NCBI GenBank assembly: GCA_963576475.1
Contig: OY754972.1
Location: forward strand, 15,254,572-15,318,571
Length of the DNA: 64,000 bases
Direction: 5' to 3'
Source of the DNA: Molanna angustata
Taxonomy: Eukaryota; Arthropoda; Insecta; Trichoptera; Molannidae
Shown here: positions 1 to 11,445 of the stretch, one piece after another
Position numbering within the stretch: the first letter of the stretch is position 1
How the letters are laid out: every line of letters begins with the position of its first letter
Made by a program: the position numbers and the translations under genes
Notes under the pieces: model-generated
The model's input: the letters and a program-made list of their open reading frames with translations, nothing else
Database searches by the model: none
What the model was told of the DNA's origin: nothing

Positions 1-551
1 TAGGTCAAAATATTATTTTAGGTCATGTTTTTAGGCTATTTTTCCATTACTATCGTCAGATGATTTTCATCGTATTATCGCAAAAAGAAAACTATCTCAC
101 AAATTAAAGTGGCTATGTTTTACAAACGTTGGAGGCTATAAGGATACGTTTTGATAAGCTTAATAAATATAATTTAATAGTTTTTTGTAATACATAGAAA
201 CTCAATATTTTCTTGGTATAAGTAAGTAGGTAGATACCTACCTACCTATACCCTTTTACGAAAAATAATTAGGTACTTACCTACTCTTAAATGAATATTC
301 AACATCGTTCAATTATTTGCAATTAGCTGACCCGGCGAACTCAGTACCGCGTAACAGGCAATGAATGTAGTATTTACTAAACTTGTGTAATTTAGGATTT
401 CATTAACGTAATAAAAAAAATACAAAATATTTATTTATTTCAATAGTTTATAAGGATATGAAAATTCAATTACACGCACGTGTTCCCATTTTATAACCTC
501 GAATTATTTAGTAATTTCATTACTTACTTACTTTCCGTGTCCGGAACACCA
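1..551. other. AT-rich sequence, probably multiplexin intron
   Basis: No coding region is seen. The stretch includes a low-complexity run of TAGG/TACC words near 220-290, a style common in moth and butterfly genomes. Because the first visible multiplexin exon begins at 975 on an acceptor site, this stretch is most likely intron of that gene. Confidence 0.4.
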
Positions 552-710
552 TCATATTCGTAGCCCCCAATATTCAGCCACTCGGATTCCACTAGTGTTC
601 GCTATCACTGTGTCTTGGTGCGTGCATGTCGGACATGATAGTAGGTGCACGTTGTCCTGTCTGGCGCCACACTCGCAGATGTCTTCCTCTCTGTAACCCC
701 ATTTCTTGAG
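552..710 (-). pseudogene. LINE reverse-transcriptase C-terminal stub
   Basis: The reverse strand reads about 52 codons without interruption, ending in a TGA at 554-552. The peptide starts LKKWGYREEDICECGARQDN and continues with a Leu-Leu-Ser-Cys-Pro-x-Cys segment. The Cys-x-Cys-Gly ... Gln ... Cys-Pro pattern is the zinc-knuckle-like tail found at the end of many non-LTR reverse transcriptases. It is a 5'-truncated insert lying antisense in the multiplexin intron. Clade not determined. Confidence 0.6.
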
Positions 711-784
711 GAAAGTAATTTCATTGGGAACTATTTAAAAAGCAATGTATGTAAAAAAAAGTTCTTTACGAGTGTTAATTATTC

Positions 785-881
785 AATAAATTAAAATTAC
801 AAATTACTTTGTTTACACCACTAGTGGTGTAACAAAGTTCACTAGTGGTGTAAACAAAGTAATTTGTAATTTTAATTTATT
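785..881. repeat. Perfect 41-bp inverted repeat (MITE-like palindrome)
   Basis: Arms 785-825 and 841-881 are exact reverse complements, with a 15-base spacer that repeats part of the arm. The tips near the centre carry ACCACTAGTGGT. It lies about 90 bases upstream of the endostatin exon acceptor at 973-974. Related palindromes with an ACTTTGT-type arm occur at 30281-30368 and 63030-63158. Confidence 0.75.
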
Positions 882-974
882 AGTTAAAATGTGCCACAAA
901 AGTATAGCTGCGACGTATAAAGATATTAATTATTCAAAGTTGATTTCATACAAATGTTTAATTTCTTGTTTCAG

Positions 975-3895
975 AGTTCAAAATATCGACTCCATTGTAA
1001 GATGGGCAGATCGAGAGCTTCCCGTAGTCAACACAAGAGGCGATGTCCTCTTTAATTCATGGGCTGAACTCTTTGACGGAGCTGGAGGTCTATTTGCTCA
1101 GCCACCTCGCATTTACAGTTTTAGTGGAAAAAATATTCTTACAGATGTTTCTTGGTATGTTGAAATTTATTTTATCTTTTTAAATAATTATTAAGATCAG
1201 ATTCTTTAACAATATACTTAATTTTAGTATCCATGTTCATTTTTTGTATTTCTATCAAATAAATTTTCTTCGTTTCACTGTGACATTTGTAAATTGGACT
1301 CTCATTGATGACAAATATTTTTGAATTGAAAAAAATATTTGTTCAATAAGTTTGCCATTTTTTGTCGTTGTTTGAAAATGTGTATTTCATATATATTTGT
1401 AGTTTTTAGATTTTGATTGTACAATTTTACAAAACTACATTTCAAAAAACAGACAAAAATATTGCAAAATTTAGGGAAGAACCTACTTATAATAATATTA
1501 TCATAACTACAAATGTGACTTTTTACCAGAATAAAATATCCCAATAGGTACTGAAAATGTCACGTCACTACCATCTGTTGAATCAAATGGAAAACTTTTT
1601 TGAACATATAATTTTGCTTTCTTGTAACGTCAGAGAAATTTGAAAAGGTTTGTTTCTGTGCTAACTGACCTTATATTTTCCGTCAAAAGATGAACATAAT
1701 ATTGCGTGTGTATTTATTTAAAAAAAATTGAACATTATGAATTTTAGTTAGGTACAATGATTTTTATTAATTCCATAAAAAAAATCACAAAGACTTTTTC
1801 ACTAATCTTATTTATAACATTTGGATTATTTTCACTGTCAGATCACTCGTAAACGAGTGGATAGCCGCGAAAGATAGTTATTATTACTACTGCCATCTAT
1901 GAAACGAGATTTGAAGTTTTTTTACAAATGGTTTGATACCATTATATTCTTTTATGAATTTCAGGCCTCAAAAGGTAGTTTGGCACGGTTCCCATCCACA
2001 GGGGGAGCGTGCTATGGACACGTACTGCGACGCGTGGCATAGCAGTTCACCCGATAAGGTGGGGCTCGCTAGCTCTCTCCTGGGGCACAAACTGCTCGAT
2101 CAGGAAAGGTCAGTATGTTACTATGAATGTCGGATACGCTCCAACTTACTTTAACACTACGGAACTAATGTTAATTTTAACATCCGGCCACATCTTAAGT
2201 AGGTATGTAGGTACTGGTATAAGTTAACTCGCTTATTAGCACGTACCTACGAATTGTAGTAGTTGAACATAGTTTTACGAGAAAGGTACGTGCTTCAAGA
2301 AGACTAAATTTTTCAACTAGATAAGTTTCCCAAAATGGTTATTTTATTTTCTTCTAAAAAATGGTGTTTCTGAAAGCTTCATTGATGTTGATACCTAGTA
2401 TCTAAAGATCGGCGAAAAGATCGAAAAAATATTTTAATAAATTAAATTATTCAAATATATGAAAATAGGTACCTACCTACATATTTTGTTTTATCGTTAT
2501 CAGTATTTTTTTCTGATCAAATTCATAACAACGAAAATAAGAACTATTTAAATAATTTGATGAAATTTTAACTGATATAAAAAAAAATATTTCTCATGGT
2601 TGTTTTAAGAATTTTTTACAACCCTTGTGAATAATAGTGGTTCAATTAATTTAAGTAATATAATCTATTAATTTTGAAATATTGTAATTTTACTATCCAT
2701 AACACTGTTTATTAATTATTATAATTATTTTTTTTGGACATACCTATTCCAATGTTTGTATTATTCTTGGAAATATTACTTATCTCTTCAAACAAAATTA
2801 AAAATAACGTAAATATTATCTATATATTAATTAAAGAGTATTTAAAGAAAAAAAAAAGATGGATATTCTCTTCCTGTTCCATCTCTCAATATAATGACGT
2901 ATAAAGTAAAATTTGATTATCCATAAAAATAAGAAATTGACCGTTTTATATTTAGAAATTTGATATTTGTTTTTTTTTAGGTATTCTTGTAACAACAACT
3001 TTGCCTTGTTGTGTGTTGAAGCCACATCACAAGTATCTAGGAGAAAGCGAGATATAGAAAAGTAAGTATACCTATAATAACGATTCTTCTTAATTAAATT
3101 GACCTGTTGGTCTGTTATTTAACACTATGCCTGAGATGACGAATTCCTTCTATCCTCCCATTCCTTGAGTGGTCTTCCGGATAGATGGCGACCAGGAAGA
3201 TTTCATTTGCTGTTATATACGCAAGTCTATCACTATCCATTATGGATACGTGTTCCCTCCAAAGTGATCTTCTGGATCTACTCCACCGAACGATGGCCTG
3301 TATTCCACATGTTTTCAGTGCGATTCACATTATGATTCTAATTTAATATAATTAGTAAAAAGAATAATATTATGAAAGGTTTGAATAATATATGAGCTTG
3401 GTAAATAAAATATTAACAAAGACAGACGTTTATTTTGGAAATCAGTTTTCTTTGAGCAATGCAAAAGGCGATATGGGATATGATTATTATTATGAAACTC
3501 CTTCATACATGCCATAACCTATAATAAAATATTCAGGAATGCAAATTAATTGTACCTACATCTATTGGTACTTTTGGAAGTATGAGGTACCCTTATGAGA
3601 TAAAAAAATATAAGATTAAAATTATAACAAAACCGGTCGAAAATCAGACAGACATTTGAAGTTAATGAAAGGATGTAAAAATGAATTCAAATCATACATC
3701 CAATCAAAATCTTTCTGGTAACACAAATCTTACCTTGAACTCATAAAACGTTGTGTAAAGATTAATTGATTGTTCACTAATTACTTTCTTGTATTATATT
3801 TCAGCGTAACGGGAGCGTTAAACGAAGAAGAATTCTTAAACGAAGATGAATACCAGGGCTTCCTCAACGAGATATTATCTGAGGATGTCAATTAA
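975..3895 (+). CDS. Mp: Multiplexin / collagen XV-XVIII-type, C-terminal endostatin domain (3' end of gene)
   Basis: Four exons join in frame: 975-1154, 1965-2108, 2981-3061 and 3805-3895 (TAA at 3893-3895). Every intron has GT-AG ends. The product is a secreted basement-membrane collagen; the visible 164 residues are most of the NC1/endostatin fold. Family motifs seen are VQNIDSIVRWADRELPVVN near the start, WPQKVVWHGSHPQGERAMD across the first junction, YCDAW, ASSLLGHKLL, YSCNNN and LLCVEA. The three cysteines visible match the last three of the four that form two disulfides in endostatin; the first, and the N-terminal zinc ligands, must lie in upstream exons outside the window. After the domain comes SRRKRD, a furin-like basic site, then an acidic 33-residue tail with an NVT sequon formed across the last junction. 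The triple-helical part is not in the window. A LINE stub sits antisense in the third intron. Confidence 0.93.
3135..3330 (-). pseudogene. LINE C-terminal stub in multiplexin intron 3
   Basis: Reverse-strand reading gives a degraded peptide with IVRWSRSRRSLWREHVSIMD followed by an RLA segment, resembling the W-x-x-H-V-x-R-M-D region near the end of RTE-like reverse transcriptases. The same module is seen at 33893-34157. It is damaged and without function. Confidence 0.45.
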
Positions 3896-6725
3896 GTCTG
3901 AGGTTTCACGAAGAGTCTAGTCAATTTTTTACGTTCACCATCGTACTAACTCAAAGCATCTTATCGTCAAAACAAAATTTTAGTGATTTTTTACTCAAGT
4001 AGAATTCATACGAAAAGATGTGTTTGATATAATTAATTGTAAGTAAATATTTAACATAATTATGACGGTTTTCAATTGTTACCGTTATTTAGAAGAATTT
4101 AAAATATCTAACAAAAAAGTTATAACGATTCCTTTTCTTTGTGATCTATTTTTTTTTAATATTCCATTCTAAGAATGTGTTCATTTCCTTCATAATATAA
4201 AACAATTATTTGAAAATACTTGTGACAGTAAACTTGTGTTTTTTATATGAATATACTTACTGATTAAAACAATTTTTAAATGAATAGAATATTAGCGTTA
4301 AAGATTTTTTTTATGTATTTATGATAAGCATTGTAAATGATTTATATTTAATGAAAACCTTATTTTGTGTATTTTAATGAAACTTATCAATAAGTTTTAG
4401 GGAACCGATTAAAGTATTCATTAATTAATTGTAATCATTTCAGAATTTCATTATTTCTACTTAGGAACATACATACTTGTATTTTTAAAGTATCAATAAT
4501 AATTGTAAAGTTAGTGTAAATTTATTTCTTCCTAAGCCAAATGCATACGATTTTTATAAGGAAAAATATATAAGACACTCGAATCAATTCATCATTCATA
4601 AATATTTACGGATAATTTGTAAAAAATAATTAAGGAACATGATGTTGAGATCTCACTTAAAAATTAACATATTTATTTTGATATTTTCAAAGTTACAATG
4701 CAAATAAAAAACACGAAAAAAATTTGTTTTAAAAATATTTAAGAAATAACACTTAGCTTATGTTGTGTGTGCATGTTTTTTAATTCATAATTTATAACCT
4801 AATCGAGTTTTAAACTGACAGAAAGGTTTCAAATTACTCTGTCTGCCATTAAAAAAATAATTATTGTTGTATTTTAATACGGAATACTGGTTTGTCTAAA
4901 CTATCAGTTTTTTTTTCAATGTACTATCAGAGTTCACACAATTACCTATCTAATTAAATGATTTTTTGAAGAACTGTTTTTTATTCAAATTCATTAGGTA
5001 TGTATATCTAAAAAAGTGTATGATTTATATTTAAAACATTGATACGTTTAGTCAAATCAATTTTTTTATATTCCATTAAAACATATCATCTCATATCAAT
5101 AATAAATACTCACCATATCGAATTCTACAGCCAATTTTCATTATTGCTTATAATATGTGTGATTTTTTAAATAAAGTGAAACGTTCCCATTTCGTAAACA
5201 AACCATATCTTTTATAACTAAAACACAAAGAGATAAGAGTTCTCTACACACATCCCTCTGAAACCTATGTATAAAATAATACAATATACATTAAAAAAAA
5301 CGATTTTATAATATAGCATAAATAACCGTAAGATTGGTTTATAAAACGTTATTTTTACTAGACTTAGATTCATTAAAGAATATTTCAAACGTATCACTAA
5401 ATAAGGAGTTTTGTAAAAAAATCATTGATTGACTGTAAATTTTTTTTTGCTAAAAAGATTTAATTATATGGAGTGAAGATATCAATTATTATGATCGAAG
5501 TTTATCTCATTTCAAAACAAATTTTATGTGCAAAAGAAAAACATTAGTTTTTTTTAAATACCTATTTGTAATTGTACAAAACTATGTTTATTATTATGGC
5601 AAAATATGAAAATATTTACATCAATCTTTTAATAAATCATAAAATATAATATATTTGATAATTCTTTCATATTTACAACGTATTTTGTCTTCATTGTATT
5701 TAATTAACATTTCTTGTAACAGTATGTAAAGAAATATTTATAAATAAATCTTAATTTAAAATTTTCTCGAAAAATTTTACTTTTTCATAAAATCAAGAGT
5801 CAACTATTATCATCGAATATATTAACGTCAATTAAGTAATCCTTGTTTATTTTTTTGTATTTGTTAAAAAATATGTATGATAAAATAATTAAATAAAATA
5901 CTTACAAAATTTTATTAAATATGTTTATCCCAAAATATTACATTTTATTTTATTTGAATTATAAAAATGAATGCCTATTGAATTCTAAATTTATATTTGC
6001 TTATTTTATTTGTATTAAATCATATCCTTTTTGCTTATAACCATTCAACTTAAATGTTTTAAATCAATCATTTTAGTCAATTTAAGTCGTCAATAATCGT
6101 GTGATATAAATATTACTAACTCATTTTTAATAAACGGAAAAAAATGTATTTTTAATTTATTATACTTATTTTCTGTGTTTTTTACTATACATATACCTAT
6201 CTTAATTTTTAAATATTCTTACGTTTTGTAAAAAAGGAATAATAATTATACACTACCATAATCATGATGTTTCATAGAAGTTTTTCACGAAGGTACATTT
6301 TTAGTGATTTAAAATTGTCAAGTTAATGTGAATAAAAAATGTTGTATAACTGCGATATGTACAATAAAACATTACGTTAATTGAGTTGTTTATTTATTTT
6401 TGTTATGAAATGTGTGTTGTTAAGATCCAAACCTTTCCCATTAATTAAAGCGACACAATCGCTTCAAAACTTTTAGCTACAAAAAACATCTTCATGAAAA
6501 TAATCTCTTTTTATCCGACCGATAATTCGATAATGTGGCTATATTGAAATAAAATAATTATTAATAATATACATTCAAACTTTTGAATAATAGTTTCTAC
6601 TAGTTGCGGCATTGCTGGGCATTTTTCCGACGATTAGATTAGCACGAAACTAATAATCATAATAGGCCAATATTACATAGCTGTGAATAATTTTATTATA
6701 TATTTTTACTCTCCACATTTAAATT
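3896..6725 (+). other. Multiplexin 3' untranslated region and AT-rich flank
   Basis: No open frame worth naming occurs here. Several AATAAA words follow the stop codon. One at about 6363, followed by a T/G-rich run (TGTTTATTTATTTTTGTT), is a possible distal polyadenylation site, but an earlier one cannot be excluded. Transcript data would be needed to place the end of the gene. Confidence 0.35.
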
Positions 6726-6730
6726 TAAAT

Positions 6731-6845
6731 TGGTGGTGGCAGAGCGGTTTGTAATCCAGTTGTCGCGAGTTCGAATCCTGCCACAACCGATTTCGTTCAC
6801 CTATAGCACAACCATTTATTATTTATAAAGGGAATGTATGAAGAT
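6731..6845 (+). mobile_element. tRNA-derived SINE
   Basis: The 5' part has a polymerase III A-box-like sequence (GGTGGCAGAGCGG, 6735-6747) and a B box GTTCGAATCC at 6769-6778, the spacing expected of a tRNA head. The body continues with a CACCTATAGCACAACCATTTAT-type segment and ends in GGGAATGTATGA. The same body appears in copies near 12352, 12583 and 42665. It is not a functional tRNA: it cannot fold into a complete cloverleaf. Confidence 0.7.
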
Positions 6846-6859
6846 GTGAAAAAATGCGA

Positions 6860-7045
6860 AGTAGGCAGAGATAATCAGACGTCACTATTTTCTATCTTGA
6901 CTCGAATCCATCGCCTCTTCAAAATTCATGCGTTCAAAATTCACGTTTGTGTATTATTAAAGCTTCTTAAAATTTCCTTTTTCAGAATGTCATTTACAGA
7001 GTGGTATCATCCTTTTTATTATATTTTACTTGGGAAAGCCAAAAT
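6860..7045 (-). pseudogene. Degraded LINE fragment
   Basis: The plus-strand text reads the same as the antisense of the LINE tails at 24690-25130 and 60725-61303 (shared residues ILTRIHRL and SFFRMSFTEW in the antisense frame). It is the minus-oriented C-terminal region of that LINE family, with many substitutions. Confidence 0.45.
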
Positions 7046-7079
7046 CTCATATACACTTTGATATTTCAACTCAGATTAT

Positions 7080-7700
7080 AATTCGATTACAGAGAAAAAC
7101 AAGTGGGTTGTGGCCAACGCTAAACTCCTCACTAACAAGTCATTCTATAAATTATTCAAATTTTGTATGGAAAGTATTCAGCATTTTCATGAAATGAGTT
7201 TGTTAAATTATTTTTTATTTAAATATTTTATTATGAAAACTTGATTTTTCTTCAATGCCATTTTATAAAAGTGATGTGTCTTTTTATCAATTTGAAAATA
7301 AAAATATCAAATTTTTAAATTTCCTGAGCTTGGGGTCACTTTGAAATATTTGACAGTTAAAAAAATTGAGAAGCACTATTCAGATATCCTTCAAAATCTT
7401 ATGGGATCCAAGCGAGTATTAGATATACATATTTGCAAAATTTGAAAAGAATCGAATGAGTACTTTAGTCTATAATCGATAAAGTAAAAATTAACACGCC
7501 GTACATAGCACACTGCACATAGCACATAGCACACTGCACACAGCACATAACACACACAGATACATTGTGATAAAACTTTCAGAATACAATCTCAGCATGA
7601 TACTAGTTCAAATTTTCAAAAAAAATAGCCTTAAAAATTGCGAAATCATAACTCCCCACTATATCCCCTTGGGTTAGTGAGGGGTAAAAAAAGCATTTCA
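7080..7700. other. Non-coding block with short CA-rich tandem repeat
   Basis: The only structure seen is 7497-7556, a variable array of roughly 8-10 base words of the type CATAGCACA/CTGCACACAG. The ends of this block (GGGTTGTGGCCAA at 7106; CATAACTCCCCACTAT at 7648) resemble sequence at 37755-37780 and at the ends of the dispersed repeat copies at 36470 and 51830, so it may be another old repeat copy. Confidence 0.35.
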
Positions 7701-8059
7701 TCAATAAGTAGAGGGCAGCGTTCACAATGATCGCCGAGTGCACTTAGTGACGCTCTAATCCGTTCAGATTGAACGTCGAGTGTACGCTCCAATAGCTCTA
7801 AATAATATTCAGGTGAAAAACGCTCTGATAGTTACAGTATGTGTTGACTTCTATTTTATCTGTGACAAGATGGCTTCTACATATTTGTTTTTGTGGTATC
7901 TATTAGGTCATTTTACATTATAACTGATGACTATATGCATTCACAAAGAGGTTAATTTATAAAAATATCAAATGTTTCGAATAAAAAGGTTAGAAAGCAT
8001 TATTTATTCCACTGCCCAATTGTTTTCTTTAGATGAAAATATAACCTTTAAAGACATAT

Positions 8060-8300
8060 AATTTATAAATGACATTTGACATTTAAAAAGTCCTGATGAT
8101 GTATTCAGATTGAAACGCCACTCGAAGGCATTCAGTGAGATTGGTGTGAAAAAAGCCATAATCTGCAACTTCAGGTACATCCGACACCCGGCATCGGGTG
8201 TTGTATCTGAACACAGCCCCGTGGACGCTAAGCGTGACGTCATCGACACTAGTGTCGACATTTGTGTCAGTGTCTTTGTTTATCCCGAGCATAAAGGGTA
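8060..8300. other. Unidentified GC-richer block with short palindromes
   Basis: Contains ACACCCG/CGGGTGT arms at 8184-8201, a full CRE-type TGACGTCA at 8235-8242 and CGACACTAGTGTCG at 8244-8257. Overlapping open frames on both strands are short and resemble nothing recognised. It could be part of a transposon end or a promoter. Confidence 0.25.
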
Positions 8301-8429
8301 GGTATATCAACTTGATTTATAAAACAAAAGAAAAAGAGAAAAGCACCCAAATTCCATAGTGAAAAGCTTATAAAAAACTAAAAATAAAAATATAAAATAA
8401 GTAGGTAATAAAGTCTTTTACTTTATACT

Positions 8430-8605
8430 TACTTTTTGTGTGGCTACGGCTTTTCCTGCACCTTTGGCTGCGTAATCGAGTATTTTCCTTTTACACTCTT
8501 GGCTCCCGTTCGGCCAGTCACTTCACAGCTTTTGGAGTCGCCCAATGGATGTCCACCCAGTCTCCTCCATATATCCGTATTGGGCACTCCTCTATTAGAT
8601 GCTGG
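8430..8605 (-). pseudogene. LINE C-terminal stub
   Basis: Reverse strand reads a tail of the type IQHLIEECPIRIYGGDW followed by a short conserved stretch ending in a stop, matching the H-x-x-x-x-C-P end of CR1/Jockey-like reverse transcriptases. The 3' flank (antisense ...CACACAAAAAGTAAG) resembles that of the LINE at 34325-34648. It abuts the plus-strand LINE at 8612. Confidence 0.5.
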
Positions 8606-8611
8606 ATAGTT

Positions 8612-10060
8612 ATAGCAGGCAAAAACATTTGATGAATTGGAACCCGTTCTAAAAACTGACCTACAGATTATGCAAAAATATTTGGAGAAATGGCACCTGA
8701 AGCCGAACCCTAGAAAGACAGTTGCGGACAACTCTGCACCTTAACAACCAACCAAAGAAAAAAAGCAGTAATGGAACTAAATATCTTAATGTGTGATTAA
8801 ATTTTCCCAAACAACCTCAATCCTAGGTATCTCGGAGTAAAACTTGATAGGTCCTCACTTGCAAGCGCTAAAAAAGCGCTATAAAGTGAAAGCTAGGAAC
8901 AACATACTTATGAAGCTTACCGTAACAACATGGGGCAGCACTGCTGAAGTGCTGCGTACATCAGCGGTTGCTCTTGTTTATAGTGCGGCGGAGTACTGCG
9001 CACCAGTGTGGGAGAGAAGCGTCCATAGCAAAACCTTTGATACCGAATTAAATAAAACAATGAAAACAATAACTGGATGCGTAATGATGGAGATCGCGAT
9101 ACCACTTCCACGCCGGTGATGCTATAGGACCCATTGATCCTGTTCACCCCCGGACGCAGCCGCAACGTCGGATAACACACTATCCCCTATCCAGCGAGTT
9201 CAACCACTACCCCCGAGAATCCAACCTCACACGTCGGGGCCTCTGATTGGTCTCGAAATCGGTCGCTAAGTACACCCCGATTCAAGTCGGAGGGGCTTGT
9301 CCCCGACCCCTCGGTCCTCGTGTTTGCGTCCGAAGGTTCCGCGGGCTAACACCGGGGGCATCCAACGCAATCATCACCTGTCAGATTTGACGTCTCGTTG
9401 TCAACACAGGATGTCTGACCCGACTTCTGCGCCGGCGGTGTGCCCGAACCACACAACAACATTCGCCATAGTTGACGAGTCACTTCCGAGCGAGACTAAA
9501 GGCGTTCGTCCTGCTCTTCTCTAAGTACAGAATTGAAGGGGGCACAACAGCGTCGGCCGCCCACCCCCCCTTTTACTGCCTAGGCCCTTAGAGCCGCAAC
9601 CTAGGCCCATCTGGATGCGTAAGGCCAACTGCACTCCCGTGGCTCCCTGTGCTATAGAGCATTGCTCCTCCTGATATACGCAGGAACCAGGCTACAGCTA
9701 GAGAACTGGCCAAAACTGAAAATAATCCCGCAATTCCCGCATTTAAAGATATATTCCGGCCACCAAGACAACGACTGAAGTCCAGAAAGCCTGTTTGGTC
9801 GAAGCAACTCGGCGAATTCAAATTGCCTAGAGCATGGAAAGAGAGGTGGAATGATTCAGACCTGGTATTAAACAAACACATTATTCAAGACCCTAATGAA
9901 AGAGTCCCAGATTATAACCTTCCCCGAAAATTTTAGATATAGAAAAACAGAATTCGTACAGGTCAAAGATGATGCAACTACCAAATGTGGAAATGGGGAA
10001 AAAGGGATTCCACGGAATGTGACTTTGGAGCAAGAAGCCAAACTATCCAGCATAAAGTCT
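8612..10060 (+). pseudogene. LINE reverse-transcriptase pseudogene, interrupted by a GC-rich insert
   Basis: Reading the plus strand with several stops and frame changes gives the C-terminal half of a non-LTR reverse transcriptase: KTFDELEPVLKTDL, YLEKWHLKPNPRKT, YLGVKLDRS, NNILMKLTVTTWGS, VYSAAEYCAPVWERS and LNKTMKTITGC. The frame is then cut by 9085-9610 and resumes with VRPTALPWLPVL, IRRNQATAREL, RKPVWSKQLGEFKLPRAWKE and a final WKWGKRDSTECDFG...TIQH knuckle, in which one expected Cys is Phe. The catalytic core lies upstream of what is preserved. It is an old, inactive copy of a CR1/Jockey-like element. Confidence 0.7.
9085..9610. mobile_element. GC-rich 526-bp insert with 12-bp target duplication
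   Basis: The 12-mer CTGGATGCGTAA stands at 9073-9084 and again at 9611-9622, and the LINE reading frame is restored when one copy and the insert are removed. The insert is much richer in G+C than its surroundings. Neither strand has an intact open frame and no family was recognised. The left end reads TGATGGAGATCGCGATACC; on the reverse strand this makes a 3' end CGATCTCCATCA, so a minus-oriented 5'-truncated LINE or a SINE is the likeliest identity. Confidence 0.65.
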
Positions 10061-10189
10061 ATTGAATATAATTAATATTACTCGTACCTACATCTGTGTT
10101 AACAAAAATACTATCAGGAATAAATACATAATGAATCAAAAAACATCTGACACCAACGACGATCTAAGTCGACACAAAAAATTGATTTG

Positions 10190-10690
10190 ATGATTTTCAG
10201 GTTCAAGAAAATCAATATCAAATCAGTCTGATTGTGCAATAGAAATTACTGGTAGGTATATGTAATTCTTGAACTGTCTCAAAATCAAATCAGTCTGATT
10301 GTGCAATAGTTATTACTGGTATACATATGTAATTCTCGAATTGTCTCATAATCAAATCAGTCTGATTTTGCAATAGTAATGACCTACATAGGTATATATA
10401 GAGGGAGATGGATGCAGTGTGCCCAAGACAGGGAGTTGTGGAGGATCAAAGGGGAGGCCTATGTCCAAGAATGGATGAAAACTGGCTGAAGAAGAAGAAG
10501 AAGAAGAAGGTATATAATTCTTGAATTGTATCATTATCAAATCAATCTGATTGTGCAATAGTAATAAGCGATATATCTCATTCTTGAATTGTTTCATTAT
10601 CAAATAAGCCAGATTGCGCGATAGTAATGACCGATATATTATGTAATTCTTGAATTGTATATTCTTGAATATATTGCATTTCGAGAATTG
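10190..10690. repeat. Tandem array, unit about 70-85 bp
   Basis: Five or six imperfect units share AATCAGTCTGATTGTGCAAT followed by AGTAATTACTGG and ATGTAATTCTTGAATTG. Units begin near 10220, 10285, 10349, 10540 and 10592. One unit is split by the LINE insert at 10399-10507. No coding potential. Confidence 0.75.
10399..10507 (+). mobile_element. 109-bp LINE 3' stub with (GAA)n tail and 9-bp target duplication
   Basis: AGGTATATA at 10390-10398 is repeated at 10508-10516. Between them the plus strand reads GRWMQCAQDRELWRIKGEAY followed by VQEW and a stop, then (GAA)n. This is the very end of the same RTE-like protein seen on the minus strand at 48805-49070. The target was a tandem-repeat unit. 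Confidence 0.8.
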
Positions 10691-10699
10691 AATCGACTA

Positions 10700-11440
10700 A
10701 GGATATTTAGGAAAAAAATGTAGGAACTCACCGTTTGAATGTCCACAAATCGGCTTGTTGTCATCCCACTATTTCACATAGGTTTAGTTAACTTAATTTA
10801 AAAACATTTACACATAAACACAGTAGGCATAGTATCGTTCAGAACTTGATATTCCGTATATAACGGCCGTGATATTGATGAATTGATTGATTATTTATCG
10901 AAGCGTAATTGTCACACACGTTTAGCGGTGTCGATGAGTAAGTGGGACTGGGGAGGAGAGGAGGGGGGCGGGATATCACGTCAGTCTTGCATATTTAGGT
11001 AGATATACGATATATACGTAACACAACGTATTTATCGAAAATTCACCATTAATAGTGTAAATAAATAATGGGTGGTTATTAATAACATCCGTTTTGAGAA
11101 CACAAGAATACAACCCTCTGAGGGGTTGCATAAACCTCGCTGGATTCATCTTTTCGCTTTGTTATTGAAAGATTAATGTTGCCAAATCACGACCATGCTA
11201 CGATCAGAGGACGTCAACACGAAACAAGTTGGAAGGTATTAATTTTTAATTTGTTTTTAAACATTTTTTAACAATTTAAACCTACATATAAGTAAAATAT
11301 TAATAGTTCTACGGATTTTGTTTCTACCATTAGGGCGATCGTTTATGAATAATAGTAAAACTTTTGATATTATTTATTTATTTTTTGCTTATATAATAAT
11401 AATAGAGTTTTACAGTATAAACGCTATCTCTAACATGTTA
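10700..11440. other. Intergenic, no gene seen
   Basis: AT-rich with a G-rich patch (GGGGAGGAGAGGAGGGGGGCGGG) around 10950-10972. No open frame or known repeat recognised. Confidence 0.3.
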
Positions 11441-11445
11441 AAAAA

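Noticed and set aside
1..974. Further multiplexin exons upstream of 975
   Set aside because: Searched for the expected preceding endostatin motifs and splice sites; none seen, so they must lie outside the window.
6731..6790. Functional tRNA gene
   Set aside because: A and B boxes are present but acceptor and anticodon stems cannot be paired; related copies elsewhere show it is a SINE.
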